Shown: piece after piece, positions 1 through 6,761 of the stretch
How the letters are laid out: every line of letters starts with the position of its first letter
How positions within the stretch are numbered: the first letter of the stretch is position 1
Position numbers and translations under genes: made by a program
Origin: Sphingobium amiense
GTDB taxonomy: Bacteria > Pseudomonadota > Alphaproteobacteria > Sphingomonadales > Sphingomonadaceae
Direction: 5' to 3'
DNA length: 64,000 nucleotides
Assembly (NCBI RefSeq): GCF_003967075.1
Contig: NZ_AP018664.1
Span: 620,001-684,000 of the forward strand
The notes under the pieces: generated by a model
What the model was told of the DNA's origin: nothing
What the model saw: the letters and a program-made list of their open reading frames with translations, nothing else
Database searches by the model: none

Positions 1-1175
1 TTGGGCACATAGGCGAGCGTGCCGCCGTGATTGCCGTCCACCCGCATCAGCCCGTCGCGATGATAGGAATGCGCGGGACACCGCGGGGCGTTGACCGGAA
101 TCTGGTGATGGTTCACGCCCAGACGATAACGCGCGGCATCATTGTACGCGAAGAGGCGCGCCTGCAGCATCCGATCCGGCGAGAAGCTGATGCCTGGCAC
201 GATCGTCGACGGCGCGAACGAGGCCTGCTCGACATCGGCGTAGACATTCTCCGGGTTGCGATTGAGCTCGAACACGCCAACCTCGATGAGCGGAAACTCG
301 CCATGCGGCCAGACCTTGGTCAGGTCGAAGGGGTTGACCGGATGCTCGGCGGCCTGGGCTTCGGTCATGACCTGGACGTACATCGTCCAGCGCGGAAACT
401 CGCCCTTCTCGATGCTGGTATAGAGGTCGCGATGATTGCTCTCGCGGTCCAGCCCGACCAGCTGAACCGCCTCCTCGTCTGAGAGATTGGCGATGCCCTG
501 CTGCGTCTTGAAGGTGAATTTCACCCACACGCGTTCGTTAGCTGCGTTGATGAAGCTGTAGGTATGGCTGCCGAAACCATGCATGTGGCGGAAGCTCCTG
601 GGGATGCCCCGCTCGCTCATGACGATCGTCACCTGGTGTAGCGCCTCCGGCAGCATGGTCCAGAAATCCCAGTTGCTCTCCGCGCTGCGCAGCCCGGTGC
701 GCGGATCGCGTTTGATCGCATGGTTGAGGTCGGGAAAGCGCAGAGGATCGCGGAAGAAGAACACCGGGGTGTTGTTGCCGACCAGATCCCAATTGCCCTC
801 GTCCGTGTAGAATTTGAGCGCGAAGCCGCGGATGTCGCGCTCCGCATCCGCTGCGCCGCGCTCGCCCGCTACGCTCGAAAAGCGCGCGAACATCTCGGTC
901 TTCTTGCCGACCTCGGCAAAGATGCTGGCCTTGGTGAAGCGGGTGATGTCGTGCGTCACCGTGAACGTGCCGAACGCGCCGGCCCCCTTGGCGTGCATCC
1001 GGCGCTCGGGGATGACCTCGCGATGGAAATGCGCCAGCTTCTCGATCAGCCAGACATCCTCGAGCAGGGCTGGGCCGCGCGGGCCCGCGGTCTCGATATT
1101 GAAATTGTCGGGAACCGGAGCGCCAGCGGCGGTGGTAAGCCTTTTGTCGGCTGCGATTGGATCATTCTCGGACAT
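1..1175 (-). CDS. Catalase (monofunctional, haem), 3' end cut by window edge
   Basis: Breaks down hydrogen peroxide to water and oxygen. About 391 residues are visible of a family usually near 480 or more; the C-terminus lies beyond the left edge. The catalytic histidine is in RRMHAKG (H61), the distal asparagine in [12 protein letters not shown] (N134), and the haem-ligand tyrosine in [14 protein letters not shown] (Y344). I checked the frame at several points and it is unbroken. The start at 1175 is chosen because GGGGA lies 6 bases upstream; an ATG at 1181 in the same frame is possible but overlaps that site. The gene points out of the window and has its own promoter-like box at 1238-1259. 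The clade (small or large subunit) cannot be settled without the C-terminus. Confidence 0.95.
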   Translation of the reverse strand, partial: MSENDPIAADKRLTTAAGAPVPDNFNIETAGPRGPALLEDVWLIEKLAHFHREVIPERRMHAKGAGAFGTFTVTHDITRFTKASIFAEVGKKTEMFARFSSVAGERGAADAERDIRGFALKFYTDEGNWDLVGNNTPVFFFRDPLRFPDLNHAIKRDPRTGLRSAESNWDFWTMLPEALHQVTIVMSERGIPRSFRHMHGFGSHTYSFINAANERVWVKFTFKTQQGIANLSDEEAVQLVGLDRESNHRDLYTSIEKGEFPRWTMYVQVMTEAQAAEHPVNPFDLTKVWPHGEFPLIEVGVFELNRNPENVYADVEQASFAPSTIVPGISFSPDRMLQARLFAYNDAARYRLGVNHHQIPVNAPRCPAHSYHRDGLMRVDGNHGGTLAYVP

Positions 1176-1237
1176 AGTCATTCCCCGATCGTTGGACGAA
1201 GCATTCGCACCGAGGATGATCCTGCGTCGACGGGAAT

Positions 1238-1259
1238 GGAATTATACGATGGCATCGTC
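1238..1259 (-). promoter_or_regulatory. Promoter-like box for catalase, overlapping a palindrome
   Basis: On the minus strand a perfect TATAAT (1246-1241) is preceded by CG and followed by T, about 65 bases before the catalase start. Directly upstream is the palindrome ACGATG-n-CATCGT (1247-1259). No convincing -35 hexamer is seen, which could mean activator dependence; OxyR is a common catalase activator, but no clear OxyR site was recognised. A near-identical copy lies at 1781-1802. Confidence 0.5.
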
Positions 1260-1429
1260 TTGCGGGGGAGCGCCGCAATTTTCCGATCGATCCGCAGTTC
1301 TTTATCGGGCCGATTACCGCCCATCGAACATCCGGATTTTAAACGCTCGGCCGGGAACGGCCTGGTAGTGTGGATTCAGCTGTTCTCGGACGGGTAGGGG
1401 AGGGCCGAGGTGACCTGCCAACCTAGGCT

Positions 1430-1585
1430 CTACTCAAACTCGTTGGACGCGACCGGGTCGCTTGCCGGGAACGTATCTTCAAGCGCTCGATCCAGTCTCC
1501 GATCCACAGCATCGCCTTGCTTCGGCTGCCTCACGCTTCTTGGCGTCGACCGCCGCCCGGGAGAGACTCGCGGCACTTTCTTCAT
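1430..1585 (-). CDS. Small basic protein with C-terminal TFPASDP motif (51 aa)
   Basis: The frame encodes 51 residues with a basic, proline-containing N-terminus (MKKVPRVSPGRRS) and the C-terminal segment RALEDTFPASDPVAS. The '[E/D]-x-[T/S]-FPASDP' tail recurs in many small uncharacterised alphaproteobacterial proteins (from memory). AGGAG sits 8 bases before the ATG. The ATG overlaps the stop of the upstream small ORF (ATGA), suggesting translational coupling, and the pair lies downstream of the promoter-like box at 1781-1802. Function unknown; the stress-gene surroundings (catalase next door) suggest, but do not show, a stress role. Confidence 0.7.
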   Translation of the reverse strand: MKKVPRVSPGRRSTPRSVRQPKQGDAVDRRLDRALEDTFPASDPVASNEFE

Positions 1586-1770
1586 CCCTTGTCTCCTGCC
1601 TTGGCCCTACGAACAGAGGCGGTTCCCCCTTTCGATCGCTGCCGATATGTCGCGAGAGAGCGAACATCCTGAACGCTTTCGGGCCGCAAGCGGGCAGCTT
1701 GCCAGTATTGCGCAACCGCCTTGGCCGCCGCTTTCACGTCGTCGAACGGATGAAAACATTGGCAGGACAA
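1582..1770 (-). CDS. Possible small protein upstream of and overlapping the PASDP ORF (up to 62 aa)
   Basis: An open frame ends in a TGA that overlaps the ATG of the 51-residue gene. The central part (FDDVKAAAKAVAQYWQAARL followed by RPESVQDVRSLATYR) looks like amphipathic helices. The start is unclear: a TTG at 1770 is the longest choice and a GTG at 1737 is an alternative, neither with a good ribosome binding site. It may be a real small gene or a coupling leader. I do not recognise a family. Confidence 0.4.
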   Translation of the reverse strand: MSCQCFHPFDDVKAAAKAVAQYWQAARLRPESVQDVRSLATYRQRSKGGTASVRRAKAGDKG

Positions 1771-1780
1771 AGAATTGATG

Positions 1781-1802
1781 GAAATTATACGAAGGCATCG
1801 TC
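1781..1802 (-). promoter_or_regulatory. Promoter-like box upstream of the small-gene pair
   Basis: The minus strand carries TATAAT (1789-1784) in nearly the same 22-base context as the catalase box: GACGATGCC-t-TCGTATAATT. The half-palindrome ACGAaGgCATCGT is imperfect here. It faces the ORFs at 1582-1770 and 1430-1585. Confidence 0.45.
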
Positions 1803-1966
1803 AGCCGTGCAGATTTCGAGGCCGTCAGGCTTGCCATGCCCGTCCGTCTCGACCTCGGAACCTCACCCGCGTCAACACCAGCACGGCGCGCCGTCATATC
1901 CCGTCAATTACAGTGATTGCCGGGCGGGCCGCAGATGCTGAGGTGCCCAGCGACGTTGTTCGCTAC

Positions 1967-1982
1967 ACCCACGTATAATTGA
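1967..1982 (+). promoter_or_regulatory. ACCCACGTATAATTGA promoter-like box
   Basis: A perfect TATAAT (1974-1979) lies in a 16-base sequence that recurs exactly at 5391-5406. It faces the carboxymuconolactone-decarboxylase-like gene at 2318, which would give a leader of about 330 bases. No clear -35 element. Confidence 0.4.
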
Positions 1983-2317
1983 GCGCGCAACCTAGAGGCG
2001 CCACCCTGATGGCGCGGATTTGGCGGGGTTGGGCAACAGCGCCATTGCACTGCCGACCGCTGCGTCGGCTCAAGGCTAACGGGCACCGCCGGGAAGATCG
2101 AAAGGACCGTCTATGCCAGTCCGCATCGTCCCTGCCTGCCGCGCCAGAATGGGCAAGAGCCAGCGGAATCTCCGCGTCACGTCGCACCAATCTCACGACT
2201 TTCCGAGGCCAACCCTCGCGATCCCATCCTCGCTTCGCCCCGATGTGCAGGCCCGCGCGCACTCAGTTTTCTGCCTCGCGGGAAGGGCCTTCCACCCCAG
2301 TCCAAGAAAGATGATCT
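1983..2317. other. Gene-free stretch before the CMD gene
   Basis: About 335 bases between the promoter-like box and the next gene. Several short open frames exist on both strands, but none has a convincing ribosome binding site, codon bias or recognisable product. It may be a long leader or decayed island DNA. Confidence 0.4.
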
Positions 2318-2890
2318 ATGCGCCTACCGCTTCTCAATCCTGCCGAGCTCAACCAGGTTCAGCGCGAGCTTTACGATGACATGCGTGCCGGCATCGCCAC
2401 CGGCTTCAACACCTTCCGTACCGCGCTCGACGATGGAACGTTGATCGGACCATGGAATGCATCCCTGCACCATACCGGCGTCGGCAGGGCCTTCTGGGAT
2501 CTTACCAAGGCCATGAACGCGATGGGTGTCCTGCCCATTGAGGTGAAGGAAGTCGCGATCCTTGTTGTCGGTGGCCATTACAACGCTGCCTACGAGATCT
2601 ACGCTCATGTGGCGGCGGCCAACCACATCGGTATCCCGCTTGACCGGATTGCGGGGTTGGTCGCGGGCGTGAAGCCGGACGAGTTGTCCGCGCAACAGAG
2701 CGTCGCTTTCGACGTTGCTCACGCGCTCTGTCAGAGAGGGCCGCTCGCAGAGCCACTCTGGCGGCTTGCGGTCGCGACGTTCGGCGATGGCGGAGCAGCG
2801 CAGCTGGTCTATCTTGTCGGCCTCTATGCGTTCGTCGCCACAACTCTCAACGGGTTTGACGTCCCGGCCCCCGACTACGACGATCGATGA
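2318..2890 (+). CDS. Carboxymuconolactone decarboxylase (AhpD-fold) family protein
   Basis: A 190-residue protein of the CMD/AhpD-like superfamily. The core helix-turn-helix is seen as EVKEVAILVVGG (about residues 75-86) followed by YNAAYEIYAHVAAANHIGI. The family position that in AhpD carries the redox CxxC pair has GHYNA instead, so peroxiredoxin-reductase chemistry of the AhpD kind is unlikely; it is closer to gamma-carboxymuconolactone decarboxylase-like members of unknown substrate. The start at 2318 gives the full N-terminal domain; an upstream ATG at 2311 is in another frame. It sits alone between a long leader and the convergent NADH dehydrogenase gene. Confidence 0.8.
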   Translation: MRLPLLNPAELNQVQRELYDDMRAGIATGFNTFRTALDDGTLIGPWNASLHHTGVGRAFWDLTKAMNAMGVLPIEVKEVAILVVGGHYNAAYEIYAHVAAANHIGIPLDRIAGLVAGVKPDELSAQQSVAFDVAHALCQRGPLAEPLWRLAVATFGDGGAAQLVYLVGLYAFVATTLNGFDVPAPDYDDR

Positions 2891-2919
2891 AGTTCGAAAG
2901 TCTAGCGATGATCGCCGGC

Positions 2920-4218
2920 TCAGCGAGCTGTTGAGTGGAGGTCGGGAGAGATTTTGTCCGTTGGCACCTCACCTTGTGTGATCAGCCGGCTTCCGCGCTG
3001 ATCGCGAAGATGGATCCACAACCAACTTAGGGCGACGCTCAACCGGCTTTTCAGGCCGATGAGAAAATAGATGTGGGCGAAGCCCCAAATCCACCAGGCG
3101 AGCGATCCTCGAAGCCTCACCCGGCCGAAATCAATCACGGCGAGACGCTTGCCAATGGTCGCAAGGCTGCCCTGATGGCAGTATCGGAACGGCGGAGGCG
3201 CCGGCTTCCCGCGCAAGCGCCTCCCGATGGTCTTCGCAACATACGCCCCCTCCTGCTTCGCGGCGGGTGCGATGCCGGGGACTTGGTCTCCCGTGGGCCC
3301 GGTGATCGCAACCGTGTCGCCAATGGCAAAAATCTCGGGATAGCCGGGCACCGTGAGGTCGGGCTCGACGAGAATGCGACCGGCGCGATCCGCCGTCACG
3401 CCGAGCCATGCCGCCGCGGCTGACGCCTTGACGCCCGCCGCCCAGATGATTGTCCGTGTTGGCAGAAATGTGTCCGCAAAAGTAACCCCGTCGGCTGTGC
3501 AGTTCGTCACTGCCCGCTCAAGCACCACCTCGACGCCGAGCGCCTCGAGAGCCTTATGGGCATAAGCCGAAAGGTCCTCGGCGAAGCCTGGCAGAATACG
3601 AGGTCCTGCCTCGACCAGGATCACCCGCGCCGTCCTGGTGTCGATGCGGCGAAAGTCCGGAGCCAGCGTCGACCGTGCAAGCTCGGCGATCGTACCCGCA
3701 AGCTCGACGCCCGTGGGCCCGGCGCCCACAATCACAAACGTTAGATTCGCTGCTTGGCGCCCGGGGTCTACGGCGCGCTCTGCTCGCTCAAACGCAAGCA
3801 GGATTCGCCGCCGGATCGTCGTGGCATCCTCGAGGGTCTTAAGCCCCGGCGCGATCCCTTCCCAATCGTCATGCCCGAAATAAGTGTGCTGCGCGCCGGT
3901 CGCGAGCACCAGAGTGTCATATCCGACTCTCTCTCCGTCGCTGAGGATCACCTGCCGCGCGCTTGCGTCGATCCCTGTGACGGTCGCTAGAAGCGTCGAC
4001 ACCTCACTGCGCCCTCGAACCAGGTTGCGGATAGGCCATGCGATTTCCGAGGTCGACAGGGAGGCAGTGGCCACCTGATAGAGAAGCGGCTGGAACAGAT
4101 GATAGTTTCGCTGATCGATCAGCGTGATTTCGGCCCGTAGCCCGGCCAGGCCAGAGACGGCCTCCAGACCACCAAATCCCCCTCCGACGATGACGACGCG
4201 ATGCGCATGAGAAAGCAT
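2920..4218 (-). CDS. ndh: Type II NADH:quinone oxidoreductase (NDH-2)
   Basis: A single-subunit, non-proton-pumping flavoprotein that passes electrons from NADH to the quinone pool at the inner face of the membrane. Length 432 residues, usual for the family. The FAD-binding Rossmann motif is VVIVGGGFGG (residues 8-17); the NAD-binding motif is FVIVGAGPTGVELAG (161-175); the second FAD motif is EIFAIGDTVA (295-304). The C-terminus has the hydrophobic WWIWGFAHIYFLIG stretch (375-388) that anchors such enzymes to the membrane. Start 4218 is chosen because GGAG lies about 8 bases upstream and the FAD motif then falls near residue 10; an upstream in-frame ATG at 4323 would add 35 residues unlike the family. 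It is convergent with the CMD gene. Confidence 0.92.
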   Translation of the reverse strand: MLSHAHRVVIVGGGFGGLEAVSGLAGLRAEITLIDQRNYHLFQPLLYQVATASLSTSEIAWPIRNLVRGRSEVSTLLATVTGIDASARQVILSDGERVGYDTLVLATGAQHTYFGHDDWEGIAPGLKTLEDATTIRRRILLAFERAERAVDPGRQAANLTFVIVGAGPTGVELAGTIAELARSTLAPDFRRIDTRTARVILVEAGPRILPGFAEDLSAYAHKALEALGVEVVLERAVTNCTADGVTFADTFLPTRTIIWAAGVKASAAAAWLGVTADRAGRILVEPDLTVPGYPEIFAIGDTVAITGPTGDQVPGIAPAAKQEGAYVAKTIGRRLRGKPAPPPFRYCHQGSLATIGKRLAVIDFGRVRLRGSLAWWIWGFAHIYFLIGLKSRLSVALSWLWIHLRDQRGSRLITQGEVPTDKISPDLHSTAR

Positions 4219-4435
4219 TCTCTCTGCTCCGCTATGGTTATATCTCGTCGCCGGCCAAAGTACCACGGAACCGAACGGCGGCGTCCGATGCTGTTTCCGA
4301 CATAGATGTGCCACGGTGTTCACCGCTGGTGCCGCGCTGCTCAGCTCGTGCTGGCGCTCACGCGAGCGCTTCCAGGCGTGTACTCAATGTGGCCCCGACG
4401 ACGGAAGGCGGATCGGTGCAGCCGGCCTTACAGTA

Positions 4436-5080
4436 TTAGGAGCGCCAGTCGGAGCCCAGGATGATCGTGCAGAAATCCATTCGCCTGAAGCTGGGATCCC
4501 GCAAGGCGAGCACGTCGTCGTTCACGGTGCCAAACGTAGTATCGGGACGATGCTTCATTCCGGCATAGAATGCGTCGATGATATCGTTCTTGAAGCTCGG
4601 GCCACGGGGATGGGCCTGCACCACTGCATCCCGCTGCTGATCCGGGACCTGATCATAGGCAAGTCCCAGCACATCCATCTCCACCCCTGCCGTTACAAGC
4701 GCGATCTCCGGATGCATGTGCTCGGGTATGCCTGGCGTTGTGTGGAGAGCGATGGCCGTCCAGACCTTCTCGATATCCCGCTCGCTGAGGCCGTGGCGCT
4801 CCAGAAAGTCGCGCGCCGCGTTGGCGCCGTCCACCTCGAAGCGAAATTCGCTGTCACGATAGCGCTCGGTGAGGCCGATGTCGTGGAACATCGCTCCGGT
4901 ATAAAGGAGTTCCGGATCGAATATCAGGCCCTTCCTTTTCCCGGCAAGCGAGCCCCAAAAATAAACGCGCGTTGAATGATGGAACAGGAGGTCACTTTCC
5001 GTGTCACGGATGAGTTGTGTCAGTTCCCGGGCCATGGCGCTGTCCGGAATTCGTACTCCGTCTATTTCGAAGCTGGGCAT
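4436..5080 (-). CDS. HD-domain phosphohydrolase-like protein, cyanamide hydratase type
   Basis: A 214-residue HD-superfamily metalloprotein. Metal-ligand candidates are H34/H35 (LLFHHSTRVYFWG), H66-D67 (AMFHDIGLT), and H113 (AIALHTTPG). The order of motifs (FDPELLY, then HDIGLT, then FEVDGANAARDFL) matches the cyanamide-hydratase/Ddi2-like subgroup of HD proteins as I recall it. The real substrate is unknown, as it is for most bacterial members. Start 5080 is supported by GGAAGGAAGG just upstream; longer upstream starts (to 5383) run through non-coding-looking sequence that contains a promoter-like box. Confidence 0.8.
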   Translation of the reverse strand: MPSFEIDGVRIPDSAMARELTQLIRDTESDLLFHHSTRVYFWGSLAGKRKGLIFDPELLYTGAMFHDIGLTERYRDSEFRFEVDGANAARDFLERHGLSERDIEKVWTAIALHTTPGIPEHMHPEIALVTAGVEMDVLGLAYDQVPDQQRDAVVQAHPRGPSFKNDIIDAFYAGMKHRPDTTFGTVNDDVLALRDPSFRRMDFCTIILGSDWRS

Positions 5081-5176
5081 CGCCTTCCTTCCGCAATAGC
5101 GAGCGACCGCAGGACATATTTCTCCTGTTCGCGCTATTTTAGCGACGCCTCCTGACGATTCCACCGGCGCAGAGCA

Positions 5177-5193
5177 ATTATACCTAGGTGTAC
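5177..5193 (-). promoter_or_regulatory. TATAAT promoter-like box for the HD-domain gene
   Basis: On the minus strand TATAAT (5182-5177) lies in ACACCTAGGTATAATTG, a relative of the ACCCACGTATAATTGA boxes. It is about 95 bases upstream of the HD gene start. No clear -35 hexamer. Confidence 0.45.
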
Positions 5194-5390
5194 GCGATAC
5201 CGCGGGACGATTGTTCGCTGGCGCCATTGTCCCGAGTTCGCCAACGAGGCGAATGGGGACGGCTCCAGCCGGCGGCCAACTTGCGCCTCGGCATACCGTC
5301 ACGACCGACGGACCGGCGGTGTCCACTCCCGGGCGATCGCGGATAAACGGCGCGTCCGGCGAGCCGGTATAAGAAGTGCGCACCGATTAG

Positions 5391-5406
5391 ACCCACGTAT
5401 AATTGA
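5391..5406 (+). promoter_or_regulatory. ACCCACGTATAATTGA promoter-like box
   Basis: An exact 16-base copy of the box at 1967-1982, with TATAAT at 5398-5403. It faces the hydrolase gene starting at 5634, giving a leader of about 225 bases that includes the palindrome at 5582-5599. Confidence 0.45.
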
Positions 5407-5581
5407 TTGGCGTGCCCTTTCAGATCATCCGACTGGCATCGCAATTGGCGAAAATGCGTCCATTCGTAGAATATAGATCATGTAAATATCGTGGTCTTAA
5501 GGTGCATCTTTGCTAATATTGTGAATATCTAAACAGTTATGTCGTGAGTAACTGAAATATCAGGCGCGATAAGTAGGTACT

Positions 5582-5599
5582 GACAACGTCGATGTTGTC
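5582..5599. promoter_or_regulatory. Candidate operator palindrome
   Basis: GACAAC-g-TCGA-t-GTTGTC is an 18-base inverted repeat with only one mismatched pair, 34 bases before the hydrolase start. Its size and symmetry fit a dimeric repressor site. No regulator gene is adjacent, so the partner is unknown. Confidence 0.4.
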
Positions 5600-5633
5600 C
5601 CCGGCCACCAACTCGCCTTCTAAGGAATCAATA

Positions 5634-6623
5634 ATGAACAGCGATGATCGGCCTGTCAGATCACTTGCATCGCGACGGACCGTTCTGGCGGCTGCCGGGG
5701 GTGCCGTGGCCGCGATAGCCCTGCCGCGTGCTGCGCTGTCCGCTCTGGGACCCACGCACTCCGCAACCCCTTTCCCCTCAACCGTGAAGGACCATGACGA
5801 AATGACCACGATCACCACGAAAGACGGCGCCAAGATCTTCTACAAGGATTGGGGCACCGGACCGGTCGTCACCTTCTCTCACGGCTGGCCGCTCAACTCC
5901 GATGCCTGGGACCCGCAGATGCTGTTCCTCGTGCATCACGGCTATCGCTGCGTCGCCGTGGACCGCCGAGGGCATGGGCGTTCCAGCCAGTCCTTCGTCA
6001 ACAACAACATGGACGGCTATGCCGACGATCTCGCGGCGGTGGTCGAGGCGCTCGACCTGAAGGACGCCACCATGATCGGCCATTCGACCGGCGGCGGCGA
6101 AGTTGCGCGCTATATTGGGCGTCACGGTACGAGCCGGGTCAAGAAGGCGGTGCTGCTCGCCGCCGTTCCGCCAATCATGCTCAAATCGGAAACCAACCCG
6201 GAGGGGCTGCCCATCGACGTGTTCGACGGCCTGCGCCAGGGCGTGGCAGGCGACGCCTCCCAATTCTACAAGGACCTGGCGATTCCGTTCTATGGCGCCA
6301 ACCGGCCTGGCGCCAAGGTGTCGCAAGGCATCCTCGACCAGTTTTGGCTGTGGAGCATGCAGGCCGGCCGCCATAACGCGTATGAGAGCATCAAGGCCTT
6401 CTCCGAGACCGATTTCAGCGAGGATCTGAAGAAGTTCGACGTACCGACCCTCGTCCTCCACGGCGAGGACGACCAGATCGTGCCGGTGCATGACTCCGCG
6501 CGGAAGTCGGCGCGGCTCATCAAGGGCGCGAAGGAAATCTACTATCCCGGCGCTCCGCACGGGCTCAGCGCGACGCACACCGATCGGGTCAACGCGGACC
6601 TGCTCGCCTTCATCCAGTCGTAA
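5634..6623 (+). CDS. Exported alpha/beta hydrolase, non-haem chloroperoxidase type
   Basis: A 329-residue alpha/beta-hydrolase of the cofactor-free haloperoxidase/arylesterase subgroup. Catalytic triad: S151 in GHSTGG, D279/D280 in [10 protein letters not shown]309 in GAPHGL; the oxyanion region is SHGWPL. Residues 1-56 form an extra leader with twin arginines and a hydrophobic stretch ([20 protein letters not shown]14-R15), consistent with Tat export. M57 ([18 protein letters not shown]) is where cytosolic relatives normally begin. Start 5634 is preferred because AAGGAA lies 8 bases upstream; an in-frame ATG at 5592 would fall inside the palindrome. Natural substrate unknown; perhydrolase or esterase activity is likely. 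Confidence 0.88.
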   Translation: MNSDDRPVRSLASRRTVLAAAGGAVAAIALPRAALSALGPTHSATPFPSTVKDHDEMTTITTKDGAKIFYKDWGTGPVVTFSHGWPLNSDAWDPQMLFLVHHGYRCVAVDRRGHGRSSQSFVNNNMDGYADDLAAVVEALDLKDATMIGHSTGGGEVARYIGRHGTSRVKKAVLLAAVPPIMLKSETNPEGLPIDVFDGLRQGVAGDASQFYKDLAIPFYGANRPGAKVSQGILDQFWLWSMQAGRHNAYESIKAFSETDFSEDLKKFDVPTLVLHGEDDQIVPVHDSARKSARLIKGAKEIYYPGAPHGLSATHTDRVNADLLAFIQS

Positions 6624-6761
6624 ACGTCACGCCGGGCGGCCGGTTGGCGAGAAACTCTTCGCCCGCCGGCCGCTTGGGAGCTGCGAGATTGGATCACCCG
6701 CGCAGCCGCGCAGGAACCTCGGCCGGTGCAGCGCCCCCAGCGCCCCGCGCCCCCAATGCCC

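Larger units (their letters stand above)
5081..5633. other. Divergent intergenic region with two promoter-like boxes
   Basis: About 550 bases between the HD-domain gene and the divergent hydrolase. It holds a minus-strand TATAAT box (5177-5193), a plus-strand TATAAT box (5391-5406), an unusually AT-rich stretch (about 5440-5580) and a near-perfect 18-base palindrome (5582-5599). No supported gene was found in it. Confidence 0.6.

Noticed and set aside
1963..2262. Minus-strand frame in the gap before the CMD gene
   Set aside because: No ribosome site, composition unlike a protein, and it crosses the promoter-like box.
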